Of a DNA stretch of 64,000 nucleotides, positions 9,531-17,919 are shown in pieces (positions within the stretch are counted from its first letter, which is position 1; each line of letters begins with the position of its first letter). The notes under the pieces are model-generated. The model ran no database searches. It saw only the letters and a list, made by a program, of their open reading frames with translations, and was not told where the DNA came from. Location of the stretch: positions 62,001-126,000 of the forward strand of contig NZ_BDAV01000020.1 of assembly GCF_001612635.1 (NCBI RefSeq). Reading direction: 5' to 3'. This DNA is from Nocardia africana NBRC 100379. GTDB lineage: Bacteria; Actinomycetota; Actinomycetes; Mycobacteriales; Mycobacteriaceae. The position numbers and the translations under genes were made by a program.

Positions 9531-10415
9531 CTACTCCGGCTCCACGTGCTCGGGCACCACGAGCGTCGGGCAGTGGGCGCGATGCAGCACCGTCGCGCGT
9601 GTGGACCGCACCGCGGTTCCCACCAGGCCGCTCCAGCGATGCCGGCCCACCACGAGCAGTTGCGCGTCGCGTGCTCGTTCCAGCAGGACCTGCGCGGGCC
9701 CGCCGAACATCACCTCGGTCTCGAGCGGGACCTCCGGATACTTCCGGTGCCACGGATCCACCTGCCGGTTCAGCGCCCGCGTCTCGTCCGCGCGGAACTG
9801 CTGGAGTTCTCCGTCCAGGACGAATCCCCCGACCTCGTCGTCGCAGCAGCGGACGGCTTGCAGGCCGACGCCGCGCAGCGCCGCCTCCTCGAACGCACAG
9901 CCGACCGCGGTGCCCTGCTCGTCGACGCCGACCACCACCGGCCGCGCGTCCTCGCCGACGGTGAACAGGCTTTCCCGGTGCACGACCGCGACCGGGCACC
10001 GAGCCTGCCGCGTCACCGCCGAACTGACCGAACCCAGCAGCGCGCGCCGGACCGCGCCGCGGCCGTGGCTGCCCACCACGATCATCGGCGTGCGCGACGA
10101 GCGCTCCACGAGCGTGTCGATCACCGGATCCGCGGTCAGTTCGGTCGTGACCTCCACGCCGTCGGCCACATGCCGGGCCATGGCCGCGGCCTCCGACAGC
10201 ACACCTTCACCGTTCCAGTACAACCATTCCCGGCCGCCGACGATCTCCATCGCGCTGAGCCCGGTCCGCGGCGCCGAGGCCGACGAGAGCAGGATCCGCA
10301 ATCCCCAGTGGCGCACCGCCGCTTCGGCCGCCGCCCACCGCACCGCCTGCAGCGCCGTACCGGAGCCGTCGACCGCCGCGACGATCGCCGGCTCGGTCCC
10401 GTTGTCACTGCTCAT
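9531..10415 (-). CDS. Universal stress protein with two tandem Usp domains
   Basis: This 294-residue protein has two Usp domains (about 8-145 and 155-290), with VAAVDGSG and VVVGVDEQ opening the two halves. The first half carries GSHGRGAVRRALLGSVSS, which fits G-x2-G-x9-G-S for ATP binding. The ATG at 10415 is preceded by AGGAGG with good spacing, so the longer frame to 10490 is not needed. A DosR-like box lies about 60 bp upstream. It is convergent with the ATPase and divergent from the GyrI-DUF302 gene. It is probably a cytoplasmic ATP-binding stress protein of the dormancy set. Confidence 0.9.
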   Translation of the reverse strand: MSSDNGTEPAIVAAVDGSGTALQAVRWAAAEAAVRHWGLRILLSSASAPRTGLSAMEIVGGREWLYWNGEGVLSEAAAMARHVADGVEVTTELTADPVIDTLVERSSRTPMIVVGSHGRGAVRRALLGSVSSAVTRQARCPVAVVHRESLFTVGEDARPVVVGVDEQGTAVGCAFEEAALRGVGLQAVRCCDDEVGGFVLDGELQQFRADETRALNRQVDPWHRKYPEVPLETEVMFGGPAQVLLERARDAQLLVVGRHRWSGLVGTAVRSTRATVLHRAHCPTLVVPEHVEPE

Positions 10416-10472
10416 CGCCGCCTCCTGCCGCCGGACCTGTTCCGATCGTCCGGCCGCGGTGTCCGTCGATCT

Positions 10473-10488
10473 AGGGCCGAAAGTCGCC
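10473..10488 (-). promoter_or_regulatory. Candidate DosR-like box upstream of the universal stress protein gene
   Basis: The minus strand reads GGCGACTTTCGGCCCT. Apart from one G-to-C change it fits the often cited DosR-box form GGGACTTTCGGCCCT; against the symmetric 14-base core it matches 11 positions. It sits about 58 bp upstream of the stress protein start. Confidence 0.5.
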
Positions 10489-10554
10489 ACCGCGGGCCGA
10501 GTTCGTCCGCGGGACGCGACCTGGGCGAAATCGGCGCGGATGTCCCGGCAGGAC

Positions 10555-10569
10555 AGGCCCTTGGTCCCT
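10555..10569 (-). promoter_or_regulatory. Candidate DosR-like box upstream of the GyrI-DUF302 gene
   Basis: The minus strand reads AGGGACCAAGGGCCT, containing GGGAC and GGCC half-sites; the core matches 10 of 14 consensus positions. It lies about 57 bp upstream of the ATG at 10626. It is weaker than the neighbouring box, but sits in the same divergent promoter region. Confidence 0.4.
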
Positions 10570-10625
10570 CGCGGATCCGCGTGGGCGCGGGCATTGTCGA
10601 GGCAGACACCGAGAAAGAGGACGCC

Positions 10626-11507
10626 ATGGACTACCGGGTGGATGTGTGCGAAGTGCCGCCACAGGCCCTGTTGCGACTACCTCGCGCGATCCGGGCGGAT
10701 CGGCCCGGTGAGGACATCACCGCGGGTATGCGCGAATTGTTCGCGACCGTCGCCCGATCCGGCCTCACCGCCAGCGGTCCGACCGCGATCACCTACACCG
10801 ACACCGACGGATCGTCGATCGTGACGAGCGTCGACTTTCGCGTGCCGGTGGAGCCCGCCGCCGAATTGAGCCTCGCCTCGGGTGCGGAAGTGCTCGTCAC
10901 ACCCGGCACGACGGTGGCCCGCGCCTGCCACCACGGCGGCTACCGCGATCTCGGCGCCGTCTACCGCAGCCTGGCCGAATGGGTGGATCGCAACGCCTAT
11001 CGGATCACCGGCCCCCCGACCGAGGTCTATCTCGTCGGTCCCGACGAGGTGAGCGACCCGCGTCAACTCGTCACCGAGATCCGGCTGCCCGTGGCCCCCG
11101 CGCCGACGATCGTCACCCGGGTGCTCTCCGACTTCGACACCGCACTGGCTCGGACCCGGAACACGTTGCGGGCCAATGGCTTCACCATCCTCGCCGAGGT
11201 GGACCTGAACACGGCGCGGTACGACGGCCGCACCCGCCGCCCCGCCCACCACACCATCCTGGAGGTCTGCCGCCGCAACCTGCTCGCGGCCGAACTCGCC
11301 GGCGACGACCGGGCCGACATGCTCGTGCCGCATCCGGTGGTCGTGCGGGAACGCCACGAAACCGTCGTCGTCGAGGCCCTCGACCCGACGATCTGGGCCC
11401 GCGCACTCGGCGACGAGGAACTTCTCGCCCTCGCCGCCGACAGCCGCCGCCACCTGATCACCGCCATCGACGACCTCGCCACGACGGCGACCGCGGCCGA
11501 CGGCTAG
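10626..11507 (+). CDS. Fusion of a GyrI-like effector-binding domain and a DUF302 domain
   Basis: The 293-residue product has two parts. Residues 1-155 resemble the GyrI-like/AraC effector-binding fold (YRVDVCEVPPQALLRL start, ITYTDTDG, and a central HHGGYRDLGAVYRSLAEWV helix). Residues about 160-285 resemble DUF302 (DFDTALARTRNTLRANGFTI, then VCRRNLLAAELAGDDRADM and VVVRE). There is no DNA-binding domain, so it is not a classic regulator. The ATG at 10626 follows AGAAAGAGG. The DosR-like box upstream and its stress neighbours suggest a dormancy or oxidative-stress role, perhaps binding a small hydrophobic ligand. Confidence 0.75.
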   Translation: MDYRVDVCEVPPQALLRLPRAIRADRPGEDITAGMRELFATVARSGLTASGPTAITYTDTDGSSIVTSVDFRVPVEPAAELSLASGAEVLVTPGTTVARACHHGGYRDLGAVYRSLAEWVDRNAYRITGPPTEVYLVGPDEVSDPRQLVTEIRLPVAPAPTIVTRVLSDFDTALARTRNTLRANGFTILAEVDLNTARYDGRTRRPAHHTILEVCRRNLLAAELAGDDRADMLVPHPVVVRERHETVVVEALDPTIWARALGDEELLALAADSRRHLITAIDDLATTATAADG

Positions 11508-11694
11508 GCCGGCCCGACGCGGTGGCGAGTCCCCGCCGGGTGCGGGCTCCGTCGGCGACGCACTGCATCGGCAGCCGATGCCTGACGCGAAAGATGTTGC
11601 CGGACACGTGATTCCGGACCGCGGGCATATCGTCGCGCTGGACGCCCCGACGCACTGCTGGACCTGGTCACGCCGTTCCTGGCGTGACGTCCGG

Positions 11695-12804
11695 TCACAT
11701 CGAATAGCGCAGGATGGCGGCGGCCGATGCCTCGTCCGGGATATCGGCCTTGCGCACCGCGAGCACCTGCGCGCCGGAAAGCAGTGCGCGGCGGGCGATC
11801 TCGTCGAGGATCCCCGGGATCTCGGTCTCGGAAGCGGGTCCGAATTCGATCGCGCCGGTGTCCGGGGCGACCGTGCCGGGCACGGCGGTGTCGATATCGA
11901 CCAGCAGTGTCTGCACGATGCCGAAAGTTGCCGCGCGGGCGATGTCGGCGAGGTCGGCGGTGGCCCGGGCCTCGCTGCGGCGCTTGTCGAACAGCTGACG
12001 CAGATCGGCGAGTTGCGCCGCGTAGTGGCCGTCGAGGATGTGGCGGGCCCGGTCGGCCAGGTCCTGGTCCGACAGGTGTTCCGGGTTACCGGGAATTCCG
12101 TCGTCGAGCAGTTCCGCGTAGCTGGCGACCGAGCGATAGATCGCGTCGATCGGCTCGGGCGCGGCCAGGATGAGCGGGGTGTCGCGCCCGGAGAGGATGT
12201 CACGCAAAGCGCGGTCGACACCACGCGCGTACTGGCGGACCAGTACCTTCTTTCCTTCGCTGCCGGTCAGCCGCCGCTTCGGCGAACGATCGCCGATCGA
12301 GGCCTTCCGCGCGAAATCCGCGGCGTTGGCGGGCATATCGGGAACCCGGACGTCCTCCGCCGGCCGGTCCGGGGTCACCTCGACCAGCCGCACCGACCCC
12401 TCGGCCAGCGCCAGCACGAACGCGGCCTGCGGGAAGGTGACGGCTCGCAGCAGCGGCTTGAGCAGGAACCGGTCCGAGACCGTGACCGCCGCGCCCAGCC
12501 GGTTCGGGATCCGGAAGGTCCACATGCGCTGCGGGGATACGTGCACGACCAGGGTGTGCGACTGGAAGCGCCAGAAATCCTCGTCCTCGGCCAGATCATC
12601 GAGTTGTTCGGCGATGGCCTCGCGGCTGTCGGCATCGGTGACGAGGTCGACCGCCTCCCGGACCTGGTTGCCGAACGCGATCCGGTTCGCCTCCGGATTC
12701 GCGGTGGCGGCTTCGGTCGGCAGATAGATCGACACCGACCAGGGGCCGGTCCATTCGGCGAGGGTTTCGATCTCGCGGCGAGTCGGGATGTCGGTGTGCA
12801 GCAC
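11695..12804 (-). CDS. eRF1-like (baeRF family) protein, candidate ribosome-hibernation factor
   Basis: The GTG at 12804 has AGGAGG six bases upstream and gives 369 residues, so the longer frame to 12882 is rejected. The layout is that of bacterial eRF1/Pelota relatives: an N-terminal alpha/beta domain, a middle domain with a helical insert (about 190-290), and a C-terminal L7Ae-like domain ending ADIPDEASAAAILRYSM. M. tuberculosis Rv2629, a DosR-regulon member of similar length, and the hibernation factor Balon belong to this wider family. Its place beside dormancy genes fits a role at stalled or idle ribosomes. I see no hydrolytic GGQ motif. Confidence 0.65.
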   Translation of the reverse strand: MLHTDIPTRREIETLAEWTGPWSVSIYLPTEAATANPEANRIAFGNQVREAVDLVTDADSREAIAEQLDDLAEDEDFWRFQSHTLVVHVSPQRMWTFRIPNRLGAAVTVSDRFLLKPLLRAVTFPQAAFVLALAEGSVRLVEVTPDRPAEDVRVPDMPANAADFARKASIGDRSPKRRLTGSEGKKVLVRQYARGVDRALRDILSGRDTPLILAAPEPIDAIYRSVASYAELLDDGIPGNPEHLSDQDLADRARHILDGHYAAQLADLRQLFDKRRSEARATADLADIARAATFGIVQTLLVDIDTAVPGTVAPDTGAIEFGPASETEIPGILDEIARRALLSGAQVLAVRKADIPDEASAAAILRYSM

Positions 12805-12975
12805 TTCGATCCTCCTTCGTTGCCCCGAACTGTGCGACGGGATGCGCGGGCCGGGCCGGATATCGGCCGTATCGTTAGCCAACTCGTAACCACATCGACG
12901 CTACTGGACATCCGCGCAGGCCGGTACGCATCCGATCATCGGATGCCGAAACGTTGCTGCATTCGTTCCAGCGAC

Positions 12976-14361
12976 TCACCGACCGGATGCGGGCCTAGGG
13001 GACGGCGAGAGCGGGGCCGGCATGCCCGGAGATGTGGCGGCCGTGGTCGGGGGGACCGAGCGGGTCGTGGCGGAGGCCGCGGAGGTGGTCGTCGCGGCAC
13101 CCGTTCCGTAGAGGTGCTCGATGATGCGCTTGGCGATCTCACTGGCCGCCGCGCTGCCGTCGGCGGTGGGTTCCAGGTTCGCCCACACCACCACGGTCAC
13201 CTTGTGCGCCGGATCGGATCCTGCGAAGGTGTTGAAGCCGGGCAGTTCCCCCGTATGTCCGTACAGCGCACCGAATTTCGCGATGGCGAGACCGTATTGC
13301 GGCGCCTGCGGCGGGTTGGCCGGATCGGTCGCCTGCAGGCTGCTCATGCGCCGGCCCTGCATCTCGGCGTCGAGGACCTTGCCGTCGGTGAGCGCCTCGG
13401 CCCAGGTGGCCAGATCCCCGACCGTGGAGACTCCGGCACCCGCGGCCCAGGCCCACGAGGGGTTGTCGGCGGTCCGGTCACCGGGCAGCAGCCGGCCCGC
13501 CTTGGCCTCGGCCTGCATCTCCGGCGGCAGCGCCGGTGGGGATCCCATGGTCACGACGTTGGTGCCGTACATGTAACCCTGCGGATGCGGGTCGGGTACG
13601 GCCGCGGAGGTGCGCGCGGGGAACGTGCTCTGGGTCAGCCCGAGCGGGCCGAACAGCCGATCCCGCATGATCTGCTCGAGCGGTTTGCCGTCCAGCTGTT
13701 CGGCGATCAACCCGAGCAGGATCGTGTTGGTATTCGAATAGTGATAGCCCTGTCCCGGAGGGAAATACGGCGGGTGCGCGTAGGCCATGGCGAGTAGTTC
13801 GTCGGGCTGCCACACCCGGCCCGGGTCGGCGTCCATGGCCTCGGCGAGCTCCCGGGTCTCGCTGTAGTTGTAGAGGCCGCTGCGCATATCGAGCAGCTGG
13901 GCGATGGTGATCGTCGCGCCGCCGGGCACATCGGTCCGGTACTTCGACACCGGATCGTCGAGGCCCAGTTTGTGTTCCTGCGCCTGTTGCAGGATCACCG
14001 TGCCGGTCCAGGTCTTGGTGACCGATCCGATGCGCACGTGGTCGGCCGCGGTGACCGCCGGGCCACCGCCGAAGGTGCGGGTGCCGTAGGAGGTGCCGAC
14101 CTCGCCGGCGGCGGTGCGGACGAATGCCACGACTCCGGGCACCGACGCCGGACGCGCCACCGACTCGACCATGCCGCGCAGCGTCGGCTCGTCGATCGAT
14201 TGGACGGCCGGCGCCGTCGAGGTGGTCGCCGCGGCGGAGGAGGTGCTCGCGGGTGCGGGTTTCGACGACGATCCGCACCCACAGGCGACGAACAGAACTG
14301 CGACGCCGGTCAACGCCCCGGCGATCAGCCGGGGCCGGATCGGCACGGAAACCACGGGCAC
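12976..14361 (-). CDS. Secreted serine hydrolase of the beta-lactamase/D,D-peptidase class C family, probable lipoprotein
   Basis: This 461-residue protein begins with a signal peptide whose hydrophobic core runs into VAC at residue 27, followed by a Ser/Ala/Thr-rich linker: a probable lipoprotein. The catalytic motifs of class C beta-lactamases and D-alanyl-D-alanine carboxypeptidases are present: SVTK at 113-116 (nucleophile Ser and Lys), YSN at 208-210, and HTG near 370. The C-terminal 40 residues are Thr/Ser/Pro-rich. It acts outside the membrane on peptidoglycan peptides, esters or beta-lactams; the substrate cannot be read from sequence. It faces the MFS gene on the same strand. Confidence 0.85.
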   Translation of the reverse strand: MPVVSVPIRPRLIAGALTGVAVLFVACGCGSSSKPAPASTSSAAATTSTAPAVQSIDEPTLRGMVESVARPASVPGVVAFVRTAAGEVGTSYGTRTFGGGPAVTAADHVRIGSVTKTWTGTVILQQAQEHKLGLDDPVSKYRTDVPGGATITIAQLLDMRSGLYNYSETRELAEAMDADPGRVWQPDELLAMAYAHPPYFPPGQGYHYSNTNTILLGLIAEQLDGKPLEQIMRDRLFGPLGLTQSTFPARTSAAVPDPHPQGYMYGTNVVTMGSPPALPPEMQAEAKAGRLLPGDRTADNPSWAWAAGAGVSTVGDLATWAEALTDGKVLDAEMQGRRMSSLQATDPANPPQAPQYGLAIAKFGALYGHTGELPGFNTFAGSDPAHKVTVVVWANLEPTADGSAAASEIAKRIIEHLYGTGAATTTSAASATTRSVPPTTAATSPGMPAPLSPSPRPASGR

Positions 14362-14406
14362 TGCACGACCTCCCTCATCGGGAACGGTGGAGCCGGGATT
14401 GAAACT

Positions 14407-15801
14407 CTACTGCGCCAGCGCCTCTCGCGGACGCGGTTGGCGAATGCTCAGCGACATCACCGCGGCCACCGCGCACAGACCTCCGGCGATGAACCAGGCC
14501 AGCTGGTAGCTGCCCTGCACGTCCCGGATGACGCCGGCACCGGACGCGGCGATCGCGGCGCCGATCTGATGTGAGGCGAACACCCAGCCGAAGGCGATCG
14601 GGCCGTCGGCGCCGAAGTGTTCGCGGCACAGCGCGACCGTCGGCGGCACCGTCGCGATCCAGTCCAGGCCGTAGAAGATGACGAACACCCACATGCTCGG
14701 CCGCACATCGGGAGCGAACAGCATCGGCAGAATCAGCAGCGACAGGCCGCGCAGCGCGTAGTACATCGTCAGCAGGTACCGCGAGCCGATGCGGTCGGTG
14801 AGCCAGCCCGAGGCGATGGTTCCCGCGACGTCGAAGATGCCGACGGTGGCCAGCAGTCCGGCCGCGGTGGTGGGCGGCATGCCGTGATCGTGTGCCGCAC
14901 TGACGAAATGGGTCCCGATCAATCCGTTGGTGGAGGCGCCGCAGATCGCGAAACCGCCTGCCAGCAGCCAGAATACGGGCTGGCGAACGATCGCGGCCAG
15001 GACGGTCAGCGCGCGCGCCGCCCCGCCGGACGCCGCGGTGCGCAGGCCCGCGTCGCTGCCGGGGCCGGCACCGTAGGCGGTGCGCCCGATATCGCTGGGG
15101 AAGTCGCGGATGAACAGCACCACCAGCGGCACCACCGCCAGGGCGGTCACGGCGACGACCAGCGCCGGGGCCCGCCAGCCGTGATCGCGGGCCAGCATCG
15201 AGACGAGGGGCAGGAACACCAGCTGTCCGGTGGCCCCGGCCGCGGTGAGCACGCCGGTGACCAGGCCGCGGTGGCGGACGAACCAGCGTCCGGTGATGGT
15301 GGCGACGAACGGCATCGACATCGATCCCACCCCGACGCCGACCAGCAGCCCCCACGTCGCCATCAACTGCCACGGCTGGGTCATGAAGACCGTGAGCCCG
15401 CTGCCCGCGGCGACGAGGAGCAGCGCGCCCGCCACCACCAGCCGAATGCCGAACCGGTCCATCAGCGCGGCCGCGAACGGCGAAATCGCCCCGTACAGCA
15501 GCATATTCACCGATACCGCGGCGCCGATGGTGCCGTGCGACCAGCCGAATTCCTCGTGCAGCGGATCCATCAGCACGCTGGGCACAGACCGGAACGCGGC
15601 CGCGCCCAGCAGCGCGACGAAGCCGACGGCGGCGACGATCCACGCCGGATGCGGCCGACGCGCGAATCGCGGCGCGGTCGGCTCCGGCGGTGGCGAGGGA
15701 ATGTGGTCGGTGAGGCGAATTTCGGTCACCGAGTGAGCGTGCCGAATCTCGCGGTCGCCGACGAGTGGCCTGAATGCCATAATGCGTAAAGATTCAGCCA
15801 T
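14407..15801 (-). CDS. Major facilitator superfamily transporter
   Basis: The 464-residue product has twelve predicted membrane helices in two groups of six with a cytoplasmic loop near the middle (around residues 225-260). A loop motif of the MFS A type (DRFGIR) follows helix 2 and a related one (DRIGSRY) follows helix 8. It resembles the monocarboxylate/oxalate-formate branch of the superfamily; the substrate is unknown. The start is uncertain: 15801, 15780 or GTG 15729 are all possible, and the last would shorten a hydrophilic leader. It is divergent from the GlxA-type regulator gene 20 bp away, which probably controls it. Confidence 0.82.
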   Translation of the reverse strand: MAESLRIMAFRPLVGDREIRHAHSVTEIRLTDHIPSPPPEPTAPRFARRPHPAWIVAAVGFVALLGAAAFRSVPSVLMDPLHEEFGWSHGTIGAAVSVNMLLYGAISPFAAALMDRFGIRLVVAGALLLVAAGSGLTVFMTQPWQLMATWGLLVGVGVGSMSMPFVATITGRWFVRHRGLVTGVLTAAGATGQLVFLPLVSMLARDHGWRAPALVVAVTALAVVPLVVLFIRDFPSDIGRTAYGAGPGSDAGLRTAASGGAARALTVLAAIVRQPVFWLLAGGFAICGASTNGLIGTHFVSAAHDHGMPPTTAAGLLATVGIFDVAGTIASGWLTDRIGSRYLLTMYYALRGLSLLILPMLFAPDVRPSMWVFVIFYGLDWIATVPPTVALCREHFGADGPIAFGWVFASHQIGAAIAASGAGVIRDVQGSYQLAWFIAGGLCAVAAVMSLSIRQPRPREALAQ

Positions 15802-15821
15802 ACCTGCCCGAGGAGACTACC

Positions 15822-16817
15822 GTGCCCGACCCGCATCTGGTGGCAGTACTGGCCCTGGCGCCCATCGTCGGCTTCGATATGGCGATTCCGCCGACCGTCC
15901 TGGGCGCGGCCACCGCCGACGACGGCACCTCGCTCTACGACGTGCGGATCTGCGGGCTCGACCGCTCCCCCATCCCGTCCACCAACGGCTACGCCGTCAC
16001 GCCCGAGTACGGCGCTGACCTGCTGGCCCGCGCCGACACCGTGATCGTGCCGGGAACGACCATGCCGGGCCCGCGCCGCGACGGTGTCCTGCCGGCCGCG
16101 GTGACGGCCGCGCTGGCGTCGATCCGGCCCGATGCCCGCATCGTCTCGATCTGCACCGGCGCGTTCGTGCTGGGCGCGGCGGGCATCCTCGACGGCCGCC
16201 GCGCCACCACCCACTGGAAGTACGCGGCGGACTTTCGCGCCCTGTTTCCCGCCGTGCTGCTCGATGAGGATCTGCTGTTCGTCGAGGACGGAAATGTCTG
16301 CACCGCAGCGGGTCTGGCGGCCGGGGTGGATCTGTGCCTGCATCTGGTGCGTTCCGACCACGGCAGCGCGGCCGCGAACCGGGCCGCCCGCCACTGCGTC
16401 GTGCCGCCCTGGCGTGAAGGCGGGCAGTCCCAGTTCATCGAACAGCAGGTCCCCGATCCGGGTGCGGAAAGCACCGCCGCGACCCGCGAGTGGGCACTCG
16501 CGCGACTCGGCGACGATCTGGATCTCACCACTCTGGCCGCGCACGCCCGGATGAGCGTGCGCACGTTCACCCGCCGCTTCAAGGCCGAGACCGGCATGGC
16601 GCCCGGCGCCTGGGTCCTGCACCAGCGGATGCGTCATGCGCGCCATCTCCTGGAAACCACGGCGCTCACCGTGGACGAGGTCGCGCGGGCGGCCGGTATG
16701 GGCACCGCCGCCTCGCTGCGCCACCACCTGCGCACCCAGCTGGGCGTCGCGCCGATCGCCTATCGCAAGACCTTCCGGCAGCCGGGAACGCGACGAGATC
16801 AGCCGGTCGCGCGGTGA
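15822..16817 (+). CDS. GlxA-type transcriptional regulator: DJ-1/PfpI-like domain plus AraC helix-turn-helix
   Basis: The 331-residue product has an N-terminal DJ-1/PfpI-like domain (about 1-185) with the ICTGAFVLGAAG nucleophile-elbow motif, and a C-terminal AraC-type pair of helix-turn-helix motifs (about 215-320; MSVRTFTRRFKAETG and TVDEVARAAGMGTAASLRHH). Such proteins sense small amine or aldehyde-like ligands and usually activate nearby genes. The GTG at 15822 has GAGGAG seven bases upstream. The gene is divergent from the MFS transporter, its likely target. Confidence 0.88.
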   Translation: MPDPHLVAVLALAPIVGFDMAIPPTVLGAATADDGTSLYDVRICGLDRSPIPSTNGYAVTPEYGADLLARADTVIVPGTTMPGPRRDGVLPAAVTAALASIRPDARIVSICTGAFVLGAAGILDGRRATTHWKYAADFRALFPAVLLDEDLLFVEDGNVCTAAGLAAGVDLCLHLVRSDHGSAAANRAARHCVVPPWREGGQSQFIEQQVPDPGAESTAATREWALARLGDDLDLTTLAAHARMSVRTFTRRFKAETGMAPGAWVLHQRMRHARHLLETTALTVDEVARAAGMGTAASLRHHLRTQLGVAPIAYRKTFRQPGTRRDQPVAR

Positions 16818-16864
16818 GCTCTGCCCCCGGCGCGAAGCGGGTCCGCGACGCCCGCGCGGGCCCA

Positions 16865-16892
16865 TTGACAACCCCCGCTACCCGGGTGCTAC
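16865..16892 (+). promoter_or_regulatory. Predicted sigma-70-type promoter of bfd
   Basis: TTGACA at 16865-16870 is a perfect -35 element. TGCTAC at 16887-16892, after a 16-bp spacer, is a weak -10 element. The iron boxes follow at once, where they would cover the transcription start. Confidence 0.5.
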
Positions 16893-16893
16893 C

Positions 16894-16931
16894 TTAGGCA
16901 AGGGTTACCTGCTTAGGCGAGGCTTACCTCC
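16894..16931 (+). promoter_or_regulatory. Two abutting DtxR/IdeR iron boxes
   Basis: Two 19-bp sites lie end to end: TTAGGCAAGGGTTACCTGC (16894-16912) and TTAGGCGAGGCTTACCTCC (16913-16931). Against the IdeR consensus TTAGGTTAGSCTAACCTAA they match at 13 and 14 positions. Their place over the likely start of transcription, 46 bp before bfd, fits repression by iron-loaded IdeR. Confidence 0.75.
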
Positions 16932-16976
16932 CGACGCGCCCTCACCGTTGTCGTACAGAGCAATCCGAGGCCGACC

Positions 16977-17168
16977 GTGTACATCTGCATTTGCAATGCC
17001 GTCTCCGAAGCAGACGTGCACACCTGCGTCGCCGCCGGCGCGTGTTCGACCAGGCAAGTCAAGAAAGCCTGCGGCTGGAAGCCGGGGTGCGGCTTGTGCA
17101 CCTCCCGATTGGCCGAGGCGATAGGCCGGGCGCGCACCGACGCCCCGGCCGAGTCGACTGCCGCCTGA
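16977..17168 (+). CDS. bfd: Bacterioferritin-associated ferredoxin
   Basis: This 63-residue protein has the four [2Fe-2S] cysteines exactly where they occur in characterised Bfd proteins: C4, C6, C38 and C41. C17, C23 and C32 are additional. In the family, Bfd docks on bacterioferritin and donates electrons so stored ferric iron is released as ferrous iron. The GTG start at 16977 gives the conserved MYICICNAV opening. Bacterioferritin follows 58 bp downstream, and two iron boxes upstream imply induction when iron is scarce. The C-terminal tail is Ala-rich and probably disordered. Confidence 0.92.
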   Translation: MYICICNAVSEADVHTCVAAGACSTRQVKKACGWKPGCGLCTSRLAEAIGRARTDAPAESTAA

Positions 17169-17226
17169 TACCGACACGCGCCCCGCTCATTCCCCTGGCC
17201 TGTGATCTGTGCCACGATCACACGTC

Positions 17227-17709
17227 ATGGAAGGCGACAAGGAAATCATCGCGCTGCTCAACGAGCAGTTGACGGCGGAACTCACGGCGATCAACCAGTA
17301 CTTCCTGCACGCCAAGATGCAGGAGAACTGGGGCTACCCCAAGCTGGCCAAGCACACGCGCCACGAATCGTTCGATGAGATGAAGCACGCCGAAGTTCTC
17401 ACCGATCGGATCCTGTTCCTCGAGGGCCTGCCGAACTACCAGAAGCTCAACCCCCTGCGGATCGGCCAGACCGTCCCGGAACAGCTGCGGGCCGACCTGC
17501 AGATCGAGATGGAAGCCGTGACCCGGCTGCGCGGCGGTATCGAGCTGATGCGCTCGCGCGGCGACGTCACCTCCGCCCGCCTCTTCGAGGCGATCCTCGA
17601 GGACGAGGAAAGTCACGTCGACTACCTCGAAACCGAGCTCGAACTGCTGAGCACGCTGGGCGAACAGCTCTATCTGCAGCGCTACACCGATACGCCCGAG
17701 GGGGACTGA
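17227..17709 (+). CDS. bfr: Bacterioferritin
   Basis: The ATG at 17227 gives 160 residues, the normal length. The ferroxidase ligands E18, E51 and H54 and the haem-binding M52 are present at the standard positions (ESFDEMKHAE), as are the second-half EXXH ligands (EDEESHVDYLE). The protein should form the 24-subunit haem-containing iron store in the cytoplasm. It follows bfd on the same strand, so the pair can both store and release iron. No strong ribosome-binding site is visible, so translation may depend on the upstream transcript structure. Confidence 0.93.
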   Translation: MEGDKEIIALLNEQLTAELTAINQYFLHAKMQENWGYPKLAKHTRHESFDEMKHAEVLTDRILFLEGLPNYQKLNPLRIGQTVPEQLRADLQIEMEAVTRLRGGIELMRSRGDVTSARLFEAILEDEESHVDYLETELELLSTLGEQLYLQRYTDTPEGD

Positions 17710-17919
17710 CACCGTCTCCATCACCTCACTCGTGCGGGGGTAGCGTCCTCGACGGATTGCTCGGCAGCGCAGCCGATCTCACGCGCGAAGCGGGCGCCCG
17801 GATCCGCACTCGTGCCACCGCATCGCGGAAAACCGCGCATGCGACGAGGTTCGCATACCTGGTTCGGTATCAGCTGTCCCGAGGCGGTGGCAGTGTTCAC
17901 CGGCCGCGGATAGTTTGCA

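Noticed and set aside
11508..11694. 187-bp gap after the GyrI-DUF302 gene
   Set aside because: Frames crossing it have no start with a ribosome-binding site and no protein-like composition.
17710..17919. 210-bp gap between bfr and the HisN-like gene
   Set aside because: Searched for a small gene or RNA; only short arginine-rich frames and no convincing structure.
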